From: Dipteronia dyeriana
Lineage: Eukaryota; Streptophyta; Magnoliopsida; Sapindales; Sapindaceae
Direction of reading: 5' to 3'
NCBI GenBank assembly: GCA_032871835.1
Contig: CM065297.1
Coordinates: forward strand, 42,037,098-42,101,097
Length of the DNA stretch: 64,000 nt
Position numbers and translations under genes: made by a program. Within the stretch, counting starts at the first letter, position 1, and the number at the start of each line of letters is the position of its first letter. The notes below the pieces were generated by a model. The model did no database searches and had not been told where the DNA came from. It saw only the letters and a program-made list of their open reading frames with translations. Shown in pieces: positions 33,471 through 45,513 of the stretch.

Positions 33471-34026
33471 ATGCAAGATACTAACTGGAAATCCCCATGC
33501 TCTAATGCATCAAAAACGATTTTAAAGAGACGATAGTGGGAAGATGGCCCTATTAAAACTAACCTTGAATTGAGACTGATGCAAGATCTTCAAGCGGAGA
33601 ATCGCGAACTTCTGGATAAAGAAATCTGAGTTTAAAGAGATTTCTGCTGAATTTTTGAGAATAAACCAACAATGTCTCTCAGCGAAGAATTTAAAGGTGA
33701 GACGGCACGAAACCCTAGGATTTCAAAGCGGGAAAAAATTTATGTCGAAACTCGATGACGTAGGCGGCGCTTGGGGAAACGTAAAAATCATTTCTCATAA
33801 ATAATATTGAAAAATGAAGAGACGAGGGACGCGTGTCGAAACAGGAAGTAGCCTTCAACCGTCAGAACTTTAAAACGTCGCTATCATTTAAGATCTCTTG
33901 TGATGGAGCGAATCGAAATTACAGAGTCACCATTAAGACGCGCCATTATGACAAGACGGTAACTCTGTCGAGAGAAAATTAAGATGATTAAAGTACTCTT
34001 GCCCGAAATGAAATTTTCCTCGGCAA
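33471..34026. other. G1 sequence between antisense ORF and PPT
   Basis: No coding signal in either strand. It should contain the promoter of the antisense ORF if that ORF is transcribed from within the element. Confidence 0.4.
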
Positions 34027-34045
34027 AAATATTTTAAGGGGGTAT
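34027..34045 (+). promoter_or_regulatory. G1 polypurine tract
   Basis: AAATATTTTAAGGGGGTAT before the 3' LTR start TGTTGTATG. Confidence 0.8.
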
Positions 34046-34920
34046 TGTTGTATGTAAATTTTACAAAGCATACACGTCATTGACAGGAAGGAAAAAATAG
34101 CCAGGTGGACGCCCAGATGTGCATTCAGAAAATATCCTATGATTCATCACTAAAGAGAAGAAAAGCCCGAGTAAGCATATACTGAATAAAACTTACTCGG
34201 GATCAGCTAACAGCACTCGGGACTGGTTAAATAACACTTCCACTCGAGCTCAAACGGTACTACTCGGGAGCATCAGGTATTACTCTTACTCGGGAATAAA
34301 TACGACCCGAGTAAGAACTTGGTGCTTATTTCATACAGATTGTCATTAAATACGTGACGATATCCATCAGGAAGGAATCCTAAATGAAATAGAGTATTAA
34401 ATAAGAAGAGTCCCCAATCAGGAAATAACTTGATTTCTTTACGAAGACTGCATTCTTATAAGGAAACAAGTCCAAATTGAACAGCACTACTAGAATCCCA
34501 CTCGATTTCCATAAGAGACTCCGAAACAGGAAAGAAGACAAATCAACCTCAAGAAAGTAACCGAATCACAATTAAATACAAATATCAAGTATTACTTGTA
34601 CAAAACAGATTAGGGTTCTATAAGCATATAAATGGAAACCCATAATCTGGTTCCGAAAGAGATAGGCAATATAGCGTACAACAATTATAGTAAATACAGA
34701 GAGAAAAAGAGAGATCGAGAGCTTGTAAACATCTTATTCTCTTAGTGGATTTTGGCTTGGTTGATCCTTCAACTACTCATGGATGTTTCTCCGGCCATCG
34801 GAGTTTTACCACGTAAACCTTGTCTTTGTTACTCTCTCTGCATCTCTTTCTCTTTAAATCAATAGCCGAAATCCTATCCTTGTTGGCTTTTTTGGCATAA
34901 TCCAAAAATCGACTTCAACA
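34046..34920 (+). mobile_element. G1 3' LTR
   Basis: 875 bp, TGTTG..CAACA with perfect 5-bp terminal inverted repeats; followed by TSD ACTCT. Confidence 0.93.
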
Positions 34921-35716
34921 ACTCTAATATCTCCCATTGCACTAGTAGACAACAACGCTCATTTGCCTAAACTCAAGTGAAATTCATTCTTATTAAGTCT
35001 ATTCCTTTCCCGGAACCCCTTCTAGTTAGGCCTAAGTTGTTCTGTTGTTTCTTGATCTTCTTACGAGTCTTAACAGTAGCAACTTTACTAACCATATGAA
35101 TCTCTTAACCCTTGCCTTTCACAAGGATTTTCTCGGTGCTTTGATCATCTTGCATCAGGCTCTGCATGGTGTATTCCTTATTATTCAAGGTGTAGTCCAA
35201 CTTGAACTGATCAAAGGAATCCGACAGTGAGTTGACAATCATGTCAATTTCCGTCTCAGCATTTATCTGTACACCATTCAGTTCAATAATGTTGAGATAT
35301 GCTATGACTTTCATCATGTGATCTTTCATAGCCTGTCCAGGTTTCATCCTAAGATTCACTGCCTCTCTCTTAGTCGACCTGGACTTCTTAGCAAACATCT
35401 CTTCTAGAGACATCATTATATCAACATCAGTCTGCATCCCTTCATGTTGTTGTTGCAACATGTCAAAGATAATGGCATTAATGTAACATTTAGCCATCTC
35501 ATCTGAAGGCTTCCACTGATGATACACATCTCTTTGCTTCTGAGTAGATTCATTAGTCGGAGTAGGTGGTTTAGGAGTGCACATAACGAACTTATGCATT
35601 TCGGATTGCAATAAATGCCCAATTTTCCTTTTCCATGTGACATAATTATCATCAGTTAAAGTATTATTTTTAGGATGTTGATTAGGAATGGGGTCATGAT
35701 TTCGTAATAATAACAA
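34921..35716 (-). pseudogene. C1 gag and start of the protease-linker region
   Basis: The gag frame (35716-35105) begins MLLLRNHDPIPNQHPKN and has TDDNYVTWKRKIGHLLQ, YINAIIFDMLQQQHEGMQ, LRMKPGQAMKDHMMKVIAYL and DSFDQFKLDYTLN, the copia UBN2-type capsid. It stops at 35103; a basic remnant follows, and LLSTSAMGDIRVNL joins across the G1 insertion to the VYYVPQFKRNLIS segment at 23157. A zinc knuckle and the catalytic D-S-G of the protease were not found, so a deletion between gag and protease is likely. Confidence 0.85.
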
Positions 35717-36484
35717 AAATTATATTAGTAAACAATCATGATAAAGCACTTTCGAATATTTATCTTGAATTATATAAAATAATTGAATCGTAAAATTCAA
35801 CAGTGAACCAACACCCATAAATGTCACGCCACCTTTGGGAGTTCACACCATTTACTAGTTGGACTAGGTCCCACATAATTGTTAACATAACAACCAATGT
35901 TTTAAATTATAGCCTTGTACTTTTATTAACAAGAACTCTTGGGAGGATATTAAAAAAATCACATTGAGTGTGTTACCAAGTTATCAACCTTCAATATATT
36001 CTCTCACGAATATCCCTCCTTTGGGAGTAGACATCGTTTGGGTTAATTGTTTAGTCTATCCTTATAAGGAATTATCTAGCTAAATTCCATTCATTAACAC
36101 CCCTTCGGGGTTTGTTACATAAAACTTAAAGCTCAACTAAACTTGGAGGTCGTAGGTGTTCCAAAACAACTTCTCCCACTCAATTGTTTAAGCATTTGAT
36201 TGAATCCCATAGAATGATTTACCAAGTTATCTAGATGCCAATTAGATACCTAAACCATTCAATTCATGTTCATACCAAAAGAGATATATGAGTGGTACTC
36301 CTATTCTATATGACATGTTATCAAGCAAAGACAAACATTACAATATTTATGAAAATATAAATAGCTACAATTTTGGTCCATCATAGAAAAACAAGTAAAT
36401 TACAATTTTTGGAATACAAAAAACTCGTTTCTTGGCAAACAAGTCTTCATGCGTCATCATTTGCACACCCCTTGGCTGCCTCCC

Positions 36485-36564
36485 ATGGGCGTGCGCACCC
36501 CACAACCCCATAAAGGGCTGCCATGCGCAGCCCATGGCTTCCATAGGGCTGCCGTGCGCAGCCC
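36485..36564 (-). promoter_or_regulatory. Twin hairpins and palindrome in the C1 leader
   Basis: Two perfect 7-bp stems 31 bp apart: GGGCTGC-CATGC-GCAGCCC (36515-36533) and GGGCTGC-CGTGC-GCAGCCC (36546-36564), preceded by the palindromic GGGCGTGCGCACCC (36487-36500). In C2 one stem is perfect and one is decayed. Confidence 0.65.
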
Positions 36565-36904
36565 ATGCCACAACAATCGTGGTTGCATGCCATTCGCATG
36601 CACGTTTATTGCTACGGCTCACACAGTCCTAAACTTGTTCCGGTTGCTTCCAAACCTTCAAGTCTTCAATACTTGAATGTATTACAAAAGAATTTTAAAT
36701 AAATACTGCATTATGTTTTATACAATATAGTGCAGTTTTATAATACAGTATTTTTCTGCAGTATTTTTATTACAATAACAAAATAAATAAAAAACTCAAA
36801 AACTGCTAAGAAAGTAATTATGGTGATGATAGACCACCCTTCTTGTTACAATCCTAAAACAAAAATACAGTAAAATTCTAGGACCAAAATTGAGCAATAA
36901 CAAT

Positions 36905-36950
36905 CCATATATTAATATATATGTATATATATGTATATATATATATATAT
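36905..36950. repeat. AT-rich microsatellite in C1 leader
   Basis: ATATATGTATATATAT-type repeat; the C2 counterpart at 63820-63850 is a longer AT run. Confidence 0.85.
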
Positions 36951-37072
36951 CTATACATTCCAATATAGATATATATGTGAATACCTACAGTGCCATCTCT
37001 TTCTAAAACATGCATATTAATAATAAAAAGAAATAAATTCACGTACATATACATCAACTAATCAAGGGTACA

Positions 37073-37090
37073 ACCAGGCTTTGATACCAA
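37073..37090 (-). promoter_or_regulatory. C1 primer-binding site (initiator tRNA-Met)
   Basis: Minus strand TTGGTATCAAAGCCTGGT, one base from the LTR end CCCTACA. One change from the standard TGGTATCAGAGC. Confidence 0.9.
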
Positions 37091-37091
37091 C

Positions 37092-39254
37092 TGTAGGGAA
37101 AAGTCGGTTCAAAACGCGGCGGAAACCTAAAATTAGGGTTTGAGTATTTTAAAAAACTTTCCCGTTAAAGGAAAGAACCTTAACCCTAGATTAACCACAA
37201 GATCTTCCAATCCAATCACAAATGTGAATCACCTAGGAGTGTGGGCTTCCTTTCATCGAATTGTATACCTCAGGATGGAAACAAACAAAATCTTTTTCTT
37301 TGTTAGTAACAATAATCCTCCAAGAGAAAAATGAAAAACGTAAGGTCACTTGTGAATTATCAATCAATTTTATTGAAACTCGCATGAACCTTGATTCGAT
37401 GTTGTACACAAAAGTTTTTGATGTAAAGGCTACTAATGCACTATCATAGACAAATCGTTCCTCTTGTCTCTTCTTATTGGCCAAATTCAATACACAATAA
37501 CTATGAGTTGGAGGAAGTTTTTTAACTATAAAATAAAATAAAAAAAAAACAATTTCTCACACCAAAAGTTAGGTATTGGTCGAAATTCTATATAGGAGTA
37601 TATATAGGTGGCCGAAAATCTCCTAGAAAGAGGATTTCTATTTCACCAAGACTCCTATCAAAATTTGTATTCAATCCTCTTAAAAAGAGAATTTATTTTA
37701 CACCCCAAGACTCCTAATCTAACTCAAATAGTGTATTTATTCAATAACCAATTATTGAATATAAATTAAATTGTGACTAAATAAAAAACTTCCTAATTTG
37801 ACAAATTGTCAATTAGAGTCCTAATAGAAATCAATTACTTCATAATTTGACTAGATATAGATTCCATTTATTTATCTATTTACCAAATATAGTATTTGAT
37901 ACTTATCATATTACAAACAATAACATGACAACAGATGACCTACTCCTATTAGGAAAACGATTTTGACTTTTAATTAAATAATAAAATAATAAAATAATAA
38001 TAAGCTATTATATATAGCCTTAGCCGCCCAAGTTGATATATACATGCCAATATTGTTTTTTCTATTCTATTAAATCCATTGGACCTTAATAAAAAGTCAC
38101 CATGTGAACTATATCCATTCTTACTAAAAGAAACAAGTCAACATGCCTTAATACAATTCTAGAAGGACCCATAAATTGATCTGGTAGAATATATCAAGTG
38201 ATCCATGTAAGTTCATATGGATTGGGGATCTTGGCGGGCTATCTAAATTTAAGCTCCCATAGACATAAGCTAATCACAATCAACAAATGATTCACTTAGG
38301 TCCGATCTATTAATTTTAGTTCATTCAACTAAAGAACTAAAATTGAACTCTTAAATAAAGGTAGAATAAGTTAATATTTCTCATTCATACCTTAGAAAAT
38401 CTTAATAGAGATAGTATATCCTCGTGAAGAATACCAGTAATCGCTGAGAGCACATAGACCGCCTATAGCTCTCTAAGTTACCATATTTATTCATGTGACC
38501 ACATTTTGAACTTGGATATTTTGACTTGTCCAGAAGCCATATTTCCTTAGACACTACTGAAAACTTAACGTTAATATTTAATATCCAATAACTCCAAACA
38601 CCATATGATGATATTCTATTCTCATTCAGTAAATGGAGCCACGATATCAATATCTATAAATGAAGTCCTCTGTCGATTAACGAATGAATATCACCAAACT
38701 ATCAAGGATAAACTATGCTATATAATTATACATATTGGTAGCTCAAATGATTACACTTGCAACCATAAGTCCATCATTTATCTCAGAATGAGATAGAATT
38801 TCCGATTGTCTTCAAGTGAAAATTTATATCCATTGACAGTTCTGGATAAAGTTTTTCACTGTGATCCTATTCAATGTACCCAGTGCACTAGATTCTTTTA
38901 CCCAAAGACACCACACTTTGATAATTTTAGACTCATTATAACATATTTGATCCCACTCAAATGCTTGCAAAAGAATCTATAACTTTGACAAGATAAAGAC
39001 GCCCAACCTTTATCTTAAGTTGTGAATATTATTCAAGATTAACTAAAGAATTGTATCTACCTCATACATATCCATAAGTATGATCAATTCTTCATTTCTT
39101 GTAGTCTTTTGACCTTAAGATTATTTATTTATGACAATTATAATAACTAAACTATAAATTCTATAGGATTTGTTAAACTAGAAATCAGTTTTATTAATAT
39201 GAAAAGATTGTCAAATACATTATTATGCTCTTGCTATCGAGCATAATCCCAACA
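37092..39254 (-). mobile_element. C1 5' LTR
   Basis: Minus strand TGTTGGGATTATGCTCGATA to TTCCCTACA, 2163 bp. It pairs with 17935-20182. Right flank ATATC (39255-39259) is the second TSD copy. Confidence 0.88.
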
Positions 39255-40360
39255 ATATCCATATCTATCCCTGCACTATTGTGCTCAACTTCTATAAGTC
39301 ATTCACACATTTGATATTGAATGCTCATGTATTAAACTTAAATTGGTTAAATTTGTGAATTGCATGTTCTAGGACTATATCTAGGACATGGCATTCTTGT
39401 GTGTTGATGTATTTGTTTGCTTATGTTTTATGGAATTAAGGCTTAAATTTGTCTTATTTATTCCTTATTGAGTTTTAGTAATTTTTGTTGCTCATTCAAT
39501 TGATTTCAAGTTTCGAGTAAAAAGTTACAAAACTTTTCGGTCACTTACCATGCATTGCCTTCGTCTTCATGTATCGAGTCGAATTCATAATTTATTGTCT
39601 AAGTTTAATAGTCATCAGTGTGCATTAGAGAGTACCAGTTTGTAAACCACAAATGGATTCGAATTCAGAGTTCGAAAACTGGAGAACGTGAAAGGAGCGC
39701 AAAGGGGAGTGACAATGGCCAAAGGCCATCAACCCTTCCTACCCCTGAGATGCCCATATACCATCTTGGGGAAGAGAGGTGGCATGTGGCCATTGATCTT
39801 CCAAACTTCTCTCTTTCCCTCACATTTAAATATTCCCTTCTCTCTCCCGTTTCAATTGAAGAATAAAATTTTTCAAGTGTGCAGAAATTTTTCTCTCAAA
39901 TTTTCTCACATTCCAAACACCATAACTTTCTCATTTAAAATCTGACTCAAGTGATTCGAATTGGAGACTGTTCGTATTTCAATTCTCTGACATCTCCAAG
40001 AAGGTTTGAGGTAATTTGATTAAGTTTTCTAGTGGCTCTTCATCCAAAAACGGGACTGCACATTTGTCTTGAGGTATTGAAAAATTTCTTGAGTTTTGTT
40101 CTGCAGAGTTTTCAAATACCTTGGGTTTTCTTCTTGTATATATGTATGTTTATTATGTATACTTTGATATTCTCTCATGTCGAGTTGGGTTTTTCTAAAA
40201 TCTATGTTTTCACACGATTGTATATTGTTTTGTGCTAGCTTTTGATTTAGGACTATTTATGCTTCATATTGATTGATTTTTGATGATAAATAGTCTTAAC
40301 GTGTACTAGGTTCTTTTATTTGAACATATTTTGGATTAGCACATTTGATTGTGTTTTTAA
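39255..40360 (+). mobile_element. P1 3' LTR, segment 2 of 4
   Basis: Resumes after C1 with CATATCTATCCCTGC, matching CATATGTGCCCCTGT in P2 (58720). Contains the U3 palindrome ATGGCC-AAA-GGCCAT (39715-39729) and CATCTTGGGG block, and continues to N1. TTTAA (40356-40360) is the left TSD of N1. Confidence 0.8.
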
Positions 40361-40814
40361 TGAAAGAATGTGTACAAGGTTATACTAAACAACCTAAAGG
40401 GGGGGTGGGGGTGGTGAATAGGTTGTCTCTCAATTTTGACAAATCTTTCGAGACTAGTGACAAAACCTTTAAAGCATACAAATTAACATTCAACAAGATT
40501 GTTATGAGAAAACAATATATTCATGTATGCTCAAATCTCCACTCTTAGTCTACAAAACATACAACAAGAATCAATGTATCTTATGAACAAATATATTCAA
40601 TGTAGATAACATTCCATAAGTTGTACTTAGAGTATTACAATGTGATAATTTACAACTTGAATGAAATATCAAAAGATACAAAGTTATCTAACATACACAA
40701 ACAATATTGTATAAGGAAGTCAACTTACATATAAAGTTCTATCCATATTATTCAAATAACAATTAGCAATATAAGAGAGATAGGGATAGAGAAAAGTTGA
40801 CATAAGATATAACA

Positions 40815-40840
40815 TGGTAAACCTCCGAAGAGGAAACATC
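40815..40840 (-). promoter_or_regulatory. Conserved LTR box with UUCG stem-loop (N1)
   Basis: Minus strand GGATGTTT, stem CCTC, loop TTCG, stem GAGG (40833-40822), TTTACCATGTTA. A C(UUCG)G tetraloop is an unusually stable RNA loop. Confidence 0.65.
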
Positions 40841-40959
40841 CACAGGCTAGTAGCAACCGGCAAACAAAATCCACTAGTAGATAAGACAAGTACAATCTCT
40901 CAAGTGACCCCTTCACCTAGAAACTACCCTCCTATCCTACTCTAGAAGTTGTCGCCCTA

Positions 40960-41275
40960 TGCTCAACAATCTGAGGCTTCACACCTCTTGTCAAGACTTT
41001 CTTGCTCACCTTATCCGGATCCTCATGACCCAAGGCATGACTTCTTGCTCAACTATCTGAGTCTTTGCGATTCTAGTCAAGACTTCCTTGCTCACCTATC
41101 TGGATCTTCACGACCCTAGGCAAGGCTTCTTGCTCAACTATCTAAGGCCTCACGCCTCTAGCTAAGACTTCCTTGCACGACAATCCGAGGCTTCACACCT
41201 CTTACCAAGACTTCTTGCTCAACACCATAGGTTTCACACCTATTGTCAAGACTTCCTTCTTACAAGGTATCTATG
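40960..41275 (-). repeat. 42/43-bp repeat array in N1 3' LTR
   Basis: Repeats of CAAGACTTCTTGCTCA / CAAGACTTCCTTGCTC with CTCACGCCTCT-type spacers, the inverse of the L1 array. A matching partial array is at about 43400-43560 in the 5' LTR. Confidence 0.8.
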
Positions 41276-42294
41276 TGATCATGAATGCAAAACGTAAACA
41301 AGCACGCAACATAGAATAAGATGATCAACAAATTCTATGGAAACTAGAATTAATCAATGAGCACACAAAGTATATTTTGCTAGTTTATAATCCAAAAGTG
41401 ACACCACACAAGATGATGCATGAGCATATGAAATGTATGGATTAGGTACACTCCATGAAGATCTAGACATAGACAATAAAGTTCACAAAACAAGATTGTC
41501 TAGATCTTATACATGAACAAAAATCTAGAGCATGCAAATTTCCAAACACACACTTTAAACCTAGATTTTATTCATGTTGCTAAAGCTTGAAATAAACATG
41601 TTCATGAAGTACATATTCAAGACTTTAGTACTAACACAAAAATGCTAGAAACACAAGATATAATCAATCAAATCTCTAGCAATCATTTAGAGCATATATT
41701 CACAAAAATAGTCAATTAAACTCTAATAGACTCTAAATATAAAATCAAATGTGATAATCCTAGATCTATTCAACAAATGAGTTATTAGCACATGATAAGA
41801 CTATTAATCATGAAAATAAAGTCAATCAAAGCACAAATAGTCTTAGATTCAAAGCTAGCACAATACAATCCCAAACATGTGAAAACATAGGTAAAATCAA
41901 AACCTAACTTAACATGTGAGATTTCAATTGAAACTCAATCTAGTTTTTAAATGAAGATCTATCACACATCAACATTTTTTCAAGTCAAATACACAACAAT
42001 AGGAAGAAGACCCAAGGTAATTGAACATTAAAATCAAGGAATCAAAAGATAAACAACTACCTTGACAATTTCGAGTTCAGTCACGAAAATGGTGTGATCC
42101 ACCAAAAAACTTGAACAAATGACTTCAAGGTTGCTTGGAGATGATAGAAGACTTCAATATGAAACTTCTCTAACTAGAATCACTCAGATAAGAGATGAGA
42201 GAAATATGGTGATTCAAAAATGAGAGAAAAAATCTGGAAATTTTTCTGCACTACATTTTCTTCTTCCTTAGAATGAAATGTGAGAGGGAGGGAG

Positions 42295-42300
42295 TTTATA
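42295..42300 (-). promoter_or_regulatory. N1 TATA box with upstream G-box
   Basis: Minus strand CCTTTATAAACTCC. A CACGTG lies about 70 bp upstream at 42373-42368. Confidence 0.55.
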
Positions 42301-43162
42301 AAGGAGTGGGAAAGAAAGAAGCTAAAAGAACAATTTGGCCTCCTTTGGAAGTGCTCCCCCAAGATGGCACGTGGGCATCTCGGGGCAGTAAGGTTGTGCT
42401 GCCGAGATGGCCACGCCCCATCTCAGGCATGCATACCTCCATGGCCTTTTGGCCATGATGCATTCCCCTCGAGCTTTCCTCACGTTCTTCGACCGTTCTC
42501 CGGCCTTCGAACTCGGAATTCGAATCCATTTATGGATTACGAACCGTAACTCTCACACATATATGGACATATAAGATACTCGACCTAGAATATAATAATT
42601 CGACTTGATATAAGAAGACGAAGACAATGTATGAAACATGAGTTGAAAGTGTAGTATCTTTTGACTCTGAACTTGAAATCAATAGTATGAGTAACCAAAA
42701 TGACCAGAACTCAATCAAGATTGATTTAAGACTAAATCCAAGTTCAATATCCATGTTATACAAACATATACATGCACAAACATAATTCACACTAGAATGC
42801 AAACTACATATAGATTGTTTCCAATCATGCATATTCCAAAACATATTATTTCCAAACCAATGCATGATGCATGGACACATATGAATGAATTATATTTGTG
42901 TACCTATAAAGGTGCACAACGATGCAGGAACACAAATGTATGATATGTGTGTGTGTGCCTAAGCCTTGAAAGAGAAAAGAAAGGTCTTAATATACCTTTG
43001 TAGAATCATGAAGCACTTTTCCCTTTGAAGACTTGAACTTGCTGGAATAGTTGTCATTTCCTCTTTGAAGTTTGAATCATCGTGAATCCTAGACAACTAA
43101 ACAATACAAAGGAAATGTTGTTTTGATATAGAATAATGCCAACAAAACTCACAGACCTAACA

Positions 43163-43393
43163 ATCTCCCCATTTGGCAAATTCTATGTCAAAACATCTAT
43201 ACAAAATACTAAAACACATAAAATGAAGATTGGTCATAAAATCACACCCTCACATTACAATGAGTTAGTTCCTTAAGAATAATCTTCAACAAGTCTTGAA
43301 CTTCTTCTTGATCTTCTCTTGTAGCCACCTAAAATCAACTTAAAGAACAAAGCATATCCAAGAGAAAGACACATATTTGTTCTATTTGTGAAC
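43163..43393 (-). other. N1 internal remnant with PPT
   Basis: PPT CCAAATGGGGAGAT (minus, 43176-43163) adjoins the 3' LTR. Upstream is TTTTGACATAGAATT and TTTAAGTTGATTTTAGGTG, as in P1. At about 43394 it passes directly into LTR sequence, the deletion junction. Confidence 0.8.
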
Positions 43394-45513
43394 TATCCAT
43401 ATCTTCACGATTCTAGGCAAGACTTCTTGCTCGACTATCTAAGGCCCCACGCCTCTAGCCAAGACTTCCTTGCTCGACAATCCGAGTCTTAACACCTCTT
43501 GCCAAGACTTCTTGCTCAACATCATAGGTTTCACACCTATTGTCAAGACTTCCTTCTCACAAGGCATCTATGTGATCATGAATGCCAAACGCAAACAAGC
43601 ACGCACCATAGAATAAGATGATCAACAAATTCTATGGAAACTAGAAATAATCAATGAGCACACAAAGTATATTTTGCTAGTTTATAATCCAAAAGTGACA
43701 CCACATAAGATGATGCATGAGCATATGAAATGTATGGATTAGGTACACTCCATGATGATCTAGACATAGACAATAAAGTTCACAAAACAACATTGTCTAG
43801 ATCTTATACATGAACAAAAATCTAGAGCATGCCAAATTTCCAAACACACACTTTAAACCTAGATTTTATTCATGTTGATAAAGCTTGAAATAAACATGTT
43901 CATGAAGTACATGTTCAAGACTTTAGTACTAACACAAAAATGCTAGAAACACAAGATATGATCAATCAAATCTCTAGCAATCATTTAGAGCATATATTCA
44001 TAAAAATAGTCAATTAAACTCTAATAGACTCTAAATATAAAATCAAATGTGCTAATCCTAGATCTATTCAACAAATGAGTTCTTAGAACATGATAAGACT
44101 ATTAATCATGAAAATAAAGTCAATCAAAGCACAAATAGTCTTAGATTCAAAGCTAGCACAATACAATCCCAAACCTGTGAAAACATATGTAAAATCAAAA
44201 GCTAACTCAACATGTGAGATTACAATTGAAACTCAATATAGATTTTAAATGAAGATCTATCACTCATCAACATTTTTTCAAGTCAAATACAAAACAATAT
44301 GAAGAAGACCCTAGGTAATTTAACATTAGAATCAAGGAATCAAAAGATAAACAACTACCTTGACAATTTTGAGTGCAGTCACGAAAATGGTGTGATCCAC
44401 CAGAAATCTTGAACAAATGACTTCAAGGTTGCTTGAATATCATAGAGGACTTCAATACAAAACTTCTCCAGCTTGAATAACTAAAATCGGATAAGAGATG
44501 AGAGAGATATGGTGATTCAAAGTTGAGAGAAAAAATCTGGAAATTTTTCTGCACTACATTTTCTTCTTCCTTAGAATGAAATGTGAGAGGGAGGGAGTTT
44601 ATAAAAAAAGAGGGAAAGATAGGAGCTAAAAGACCAATTTGCCCTCCTTTGGAAGTGCTCCCCCGAGATGGCGTGTGGGTAACTCGGGGCAGCAAGGTTG
44701 TGCGGCCGAGATGGCCACGCGCCATCTCGGGCATGCACACCTCCATGGCCTTTTGGCCATGGTGCATTCCCCTCGCCCTTCCCTCACGTTCTTCGACCGT
44801 TCTACTGCCTTCAAACTCGAAATTCGAATCTGTTTGTGGATTACGAACCATAACTCTCACACGGACATGGAAATATAAGATACTCATCCCAGAATATAAT
44901 AATTCGACTCGATATACGAAGACGAAGACAATGTATGAAACATGAGTTAAAAGTGTAGTATCTTTTGACTCTGAACTTGAAATCAATTGTATGAGTAACC
45001 GAAATGACCAGAACTCAATCAAGAATGATTTAAGACTAAATCCAAGTTCAATATCAATGTTATACAAATATATACACACACTAACACAATTCACACTAGA
45101 ATGCAAACTACATAGAGATAGTTTCCAATCATGCATATTCCAAAACATGTTATTTCCAAACCAATGCATGAGCATTCATCTTCAAGTGTGTGAATGTGTT
45201 ATACATGGTGCACGACGATGCAGGGACACATATGAATGAATTGTTTGTGTGTGCCTATAAAGGTGCACAATGATGCAGGGACACAAATGTATTATATGTG
45301 TGTGTGTGCCTAAGTCTTGAAAGAGAAAAGAAAGGTCTTAATATACCTTTGTAGAATCATGAAGCACTTTTCCCTTTGAATACTTGAACTTGCTTGATTA
45401 GTTGTCATTTCCTCTTTGAAGCTTGAATCATCATGAATCCTAGACAACTAAACAATACAAAGGAAATGTTGTTTTGATATAGAATAATGCCAACAAAACT
45501 CACAGACCTAACA
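43394..45513 (-). mobile_element. N1 5' LTR, 3'-truncated
   Basis: Aligns with 41099-43162; the terminal ~700 bp (equivalent to 40361-41098) is missing. Contains the 10-bp-arm palindrome CCGAGATGGC-CACGC-GCCATCTCGG (44706-44730) and ATGGCC-TTTT-GGCCAT (44743-44758). A short local duplication with GTGCACRATGATGCAGG words lies at about 45200-45290. Confidence 0.85.

Larger units (their letters stand above)
23158..34920 (+). mobile_element. G1: full-length Tat-type Ty3/gypsy element inserted in C1
   Basis: 11,763 bp with LTRs 23158-24031 and 34046-34920, PBS, gag, RT, two RNase H regions, integrase, a 91-bp repeat array, an antisense spliced ORF and PPT. TSD is ACTCT on both sides (23153-23157, 34921-34925). 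LTRs are 874 and 875 bp and differ at roughly 20 sites by eye (about 2-3 percent), the smallest divergence among paired LTRs here. RT before integrase defines gypsy; the second RNase H and the antisense ORF are Tat-lineage traits. Confidence 0.93.
35717..37072 (-). other. C1 leader (PBS to gag)
   Basis: A 1.36-kb untranslated leader. It contains a palindrome cluster (36485-36564), an AT/GTAT microsatellite (36905-36950) and poly-A/T runs. The C2 copy (62640-63965) is collinear. Short ORFs on both strands over the palindrome cluster are not convincing genes. Confidence 0.7.
17935..39254 (-). mobile_element. C1: full-length Ty1/copia element split by G1
   Basis: Both LTRs, PBS, gag, integrase, RT, RNase H and PPT are present in minus-strand order. 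LTRs span 39254-37092 (5') and 20182-17935 (3'), TGT..ACA. TSD is GTATC/ATATC, with one mismatch. G1 occupies 23158-34920; without it C1 is about 9.6 kb. Pol order integrase before RT defines Ty1/copia. The Tork-like lineage is only a guess from the RNase H motif. The element was probably already inserted before G1 arrived. Confidence 0.9.
40361..43162 (-). mobile_element. N1 3' LTR
   Basis: 2802 bp, TGTTAGGTCTGTGAG (43162) to ATTCTTTCA (40361) on the minus strand. It carries the G-box, TATA, repeat array and stem-loop box of the family. Confidence 0.88.
40361..45513 (-). mobile_element. N1: internally deleted SIRE-like element inserted in the P1 LTR
   Basis: Minus strand: truncated 5' LTR (45513 to about 43394), 231 bp of internal sequence ending in a PPT, and a full 3' LTR (43162-40361). 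TSD TTTAA on both sides (40356-40360, 45514-45518). The internal piece is homologous to the P1 region just upstream of its PPT. All coding sequence and the last ~0.7 kb of the 5' LTR, with PBS, are gone, as from one deletion. N1 belongs to the same family as the LTR it sits in, in opposite orientation. Confidence 0.88.

Noticed and set aside
36432..36676. Overlapping ORFs on both strands over the GC-rich block, also present at 63347-63624
   Set aside because: The open frames follow from GC-rich palindromic composition in the copia leader; no domain, and stops differ between the two copies.
42180..45239. Long ORFs across the N1 LTRs (for example 44423-45175 minus)
   Set aside because: They cross U3, TATA and terminal LTR sequence; frames are not kept between the two LTRs of N1 or in L1.
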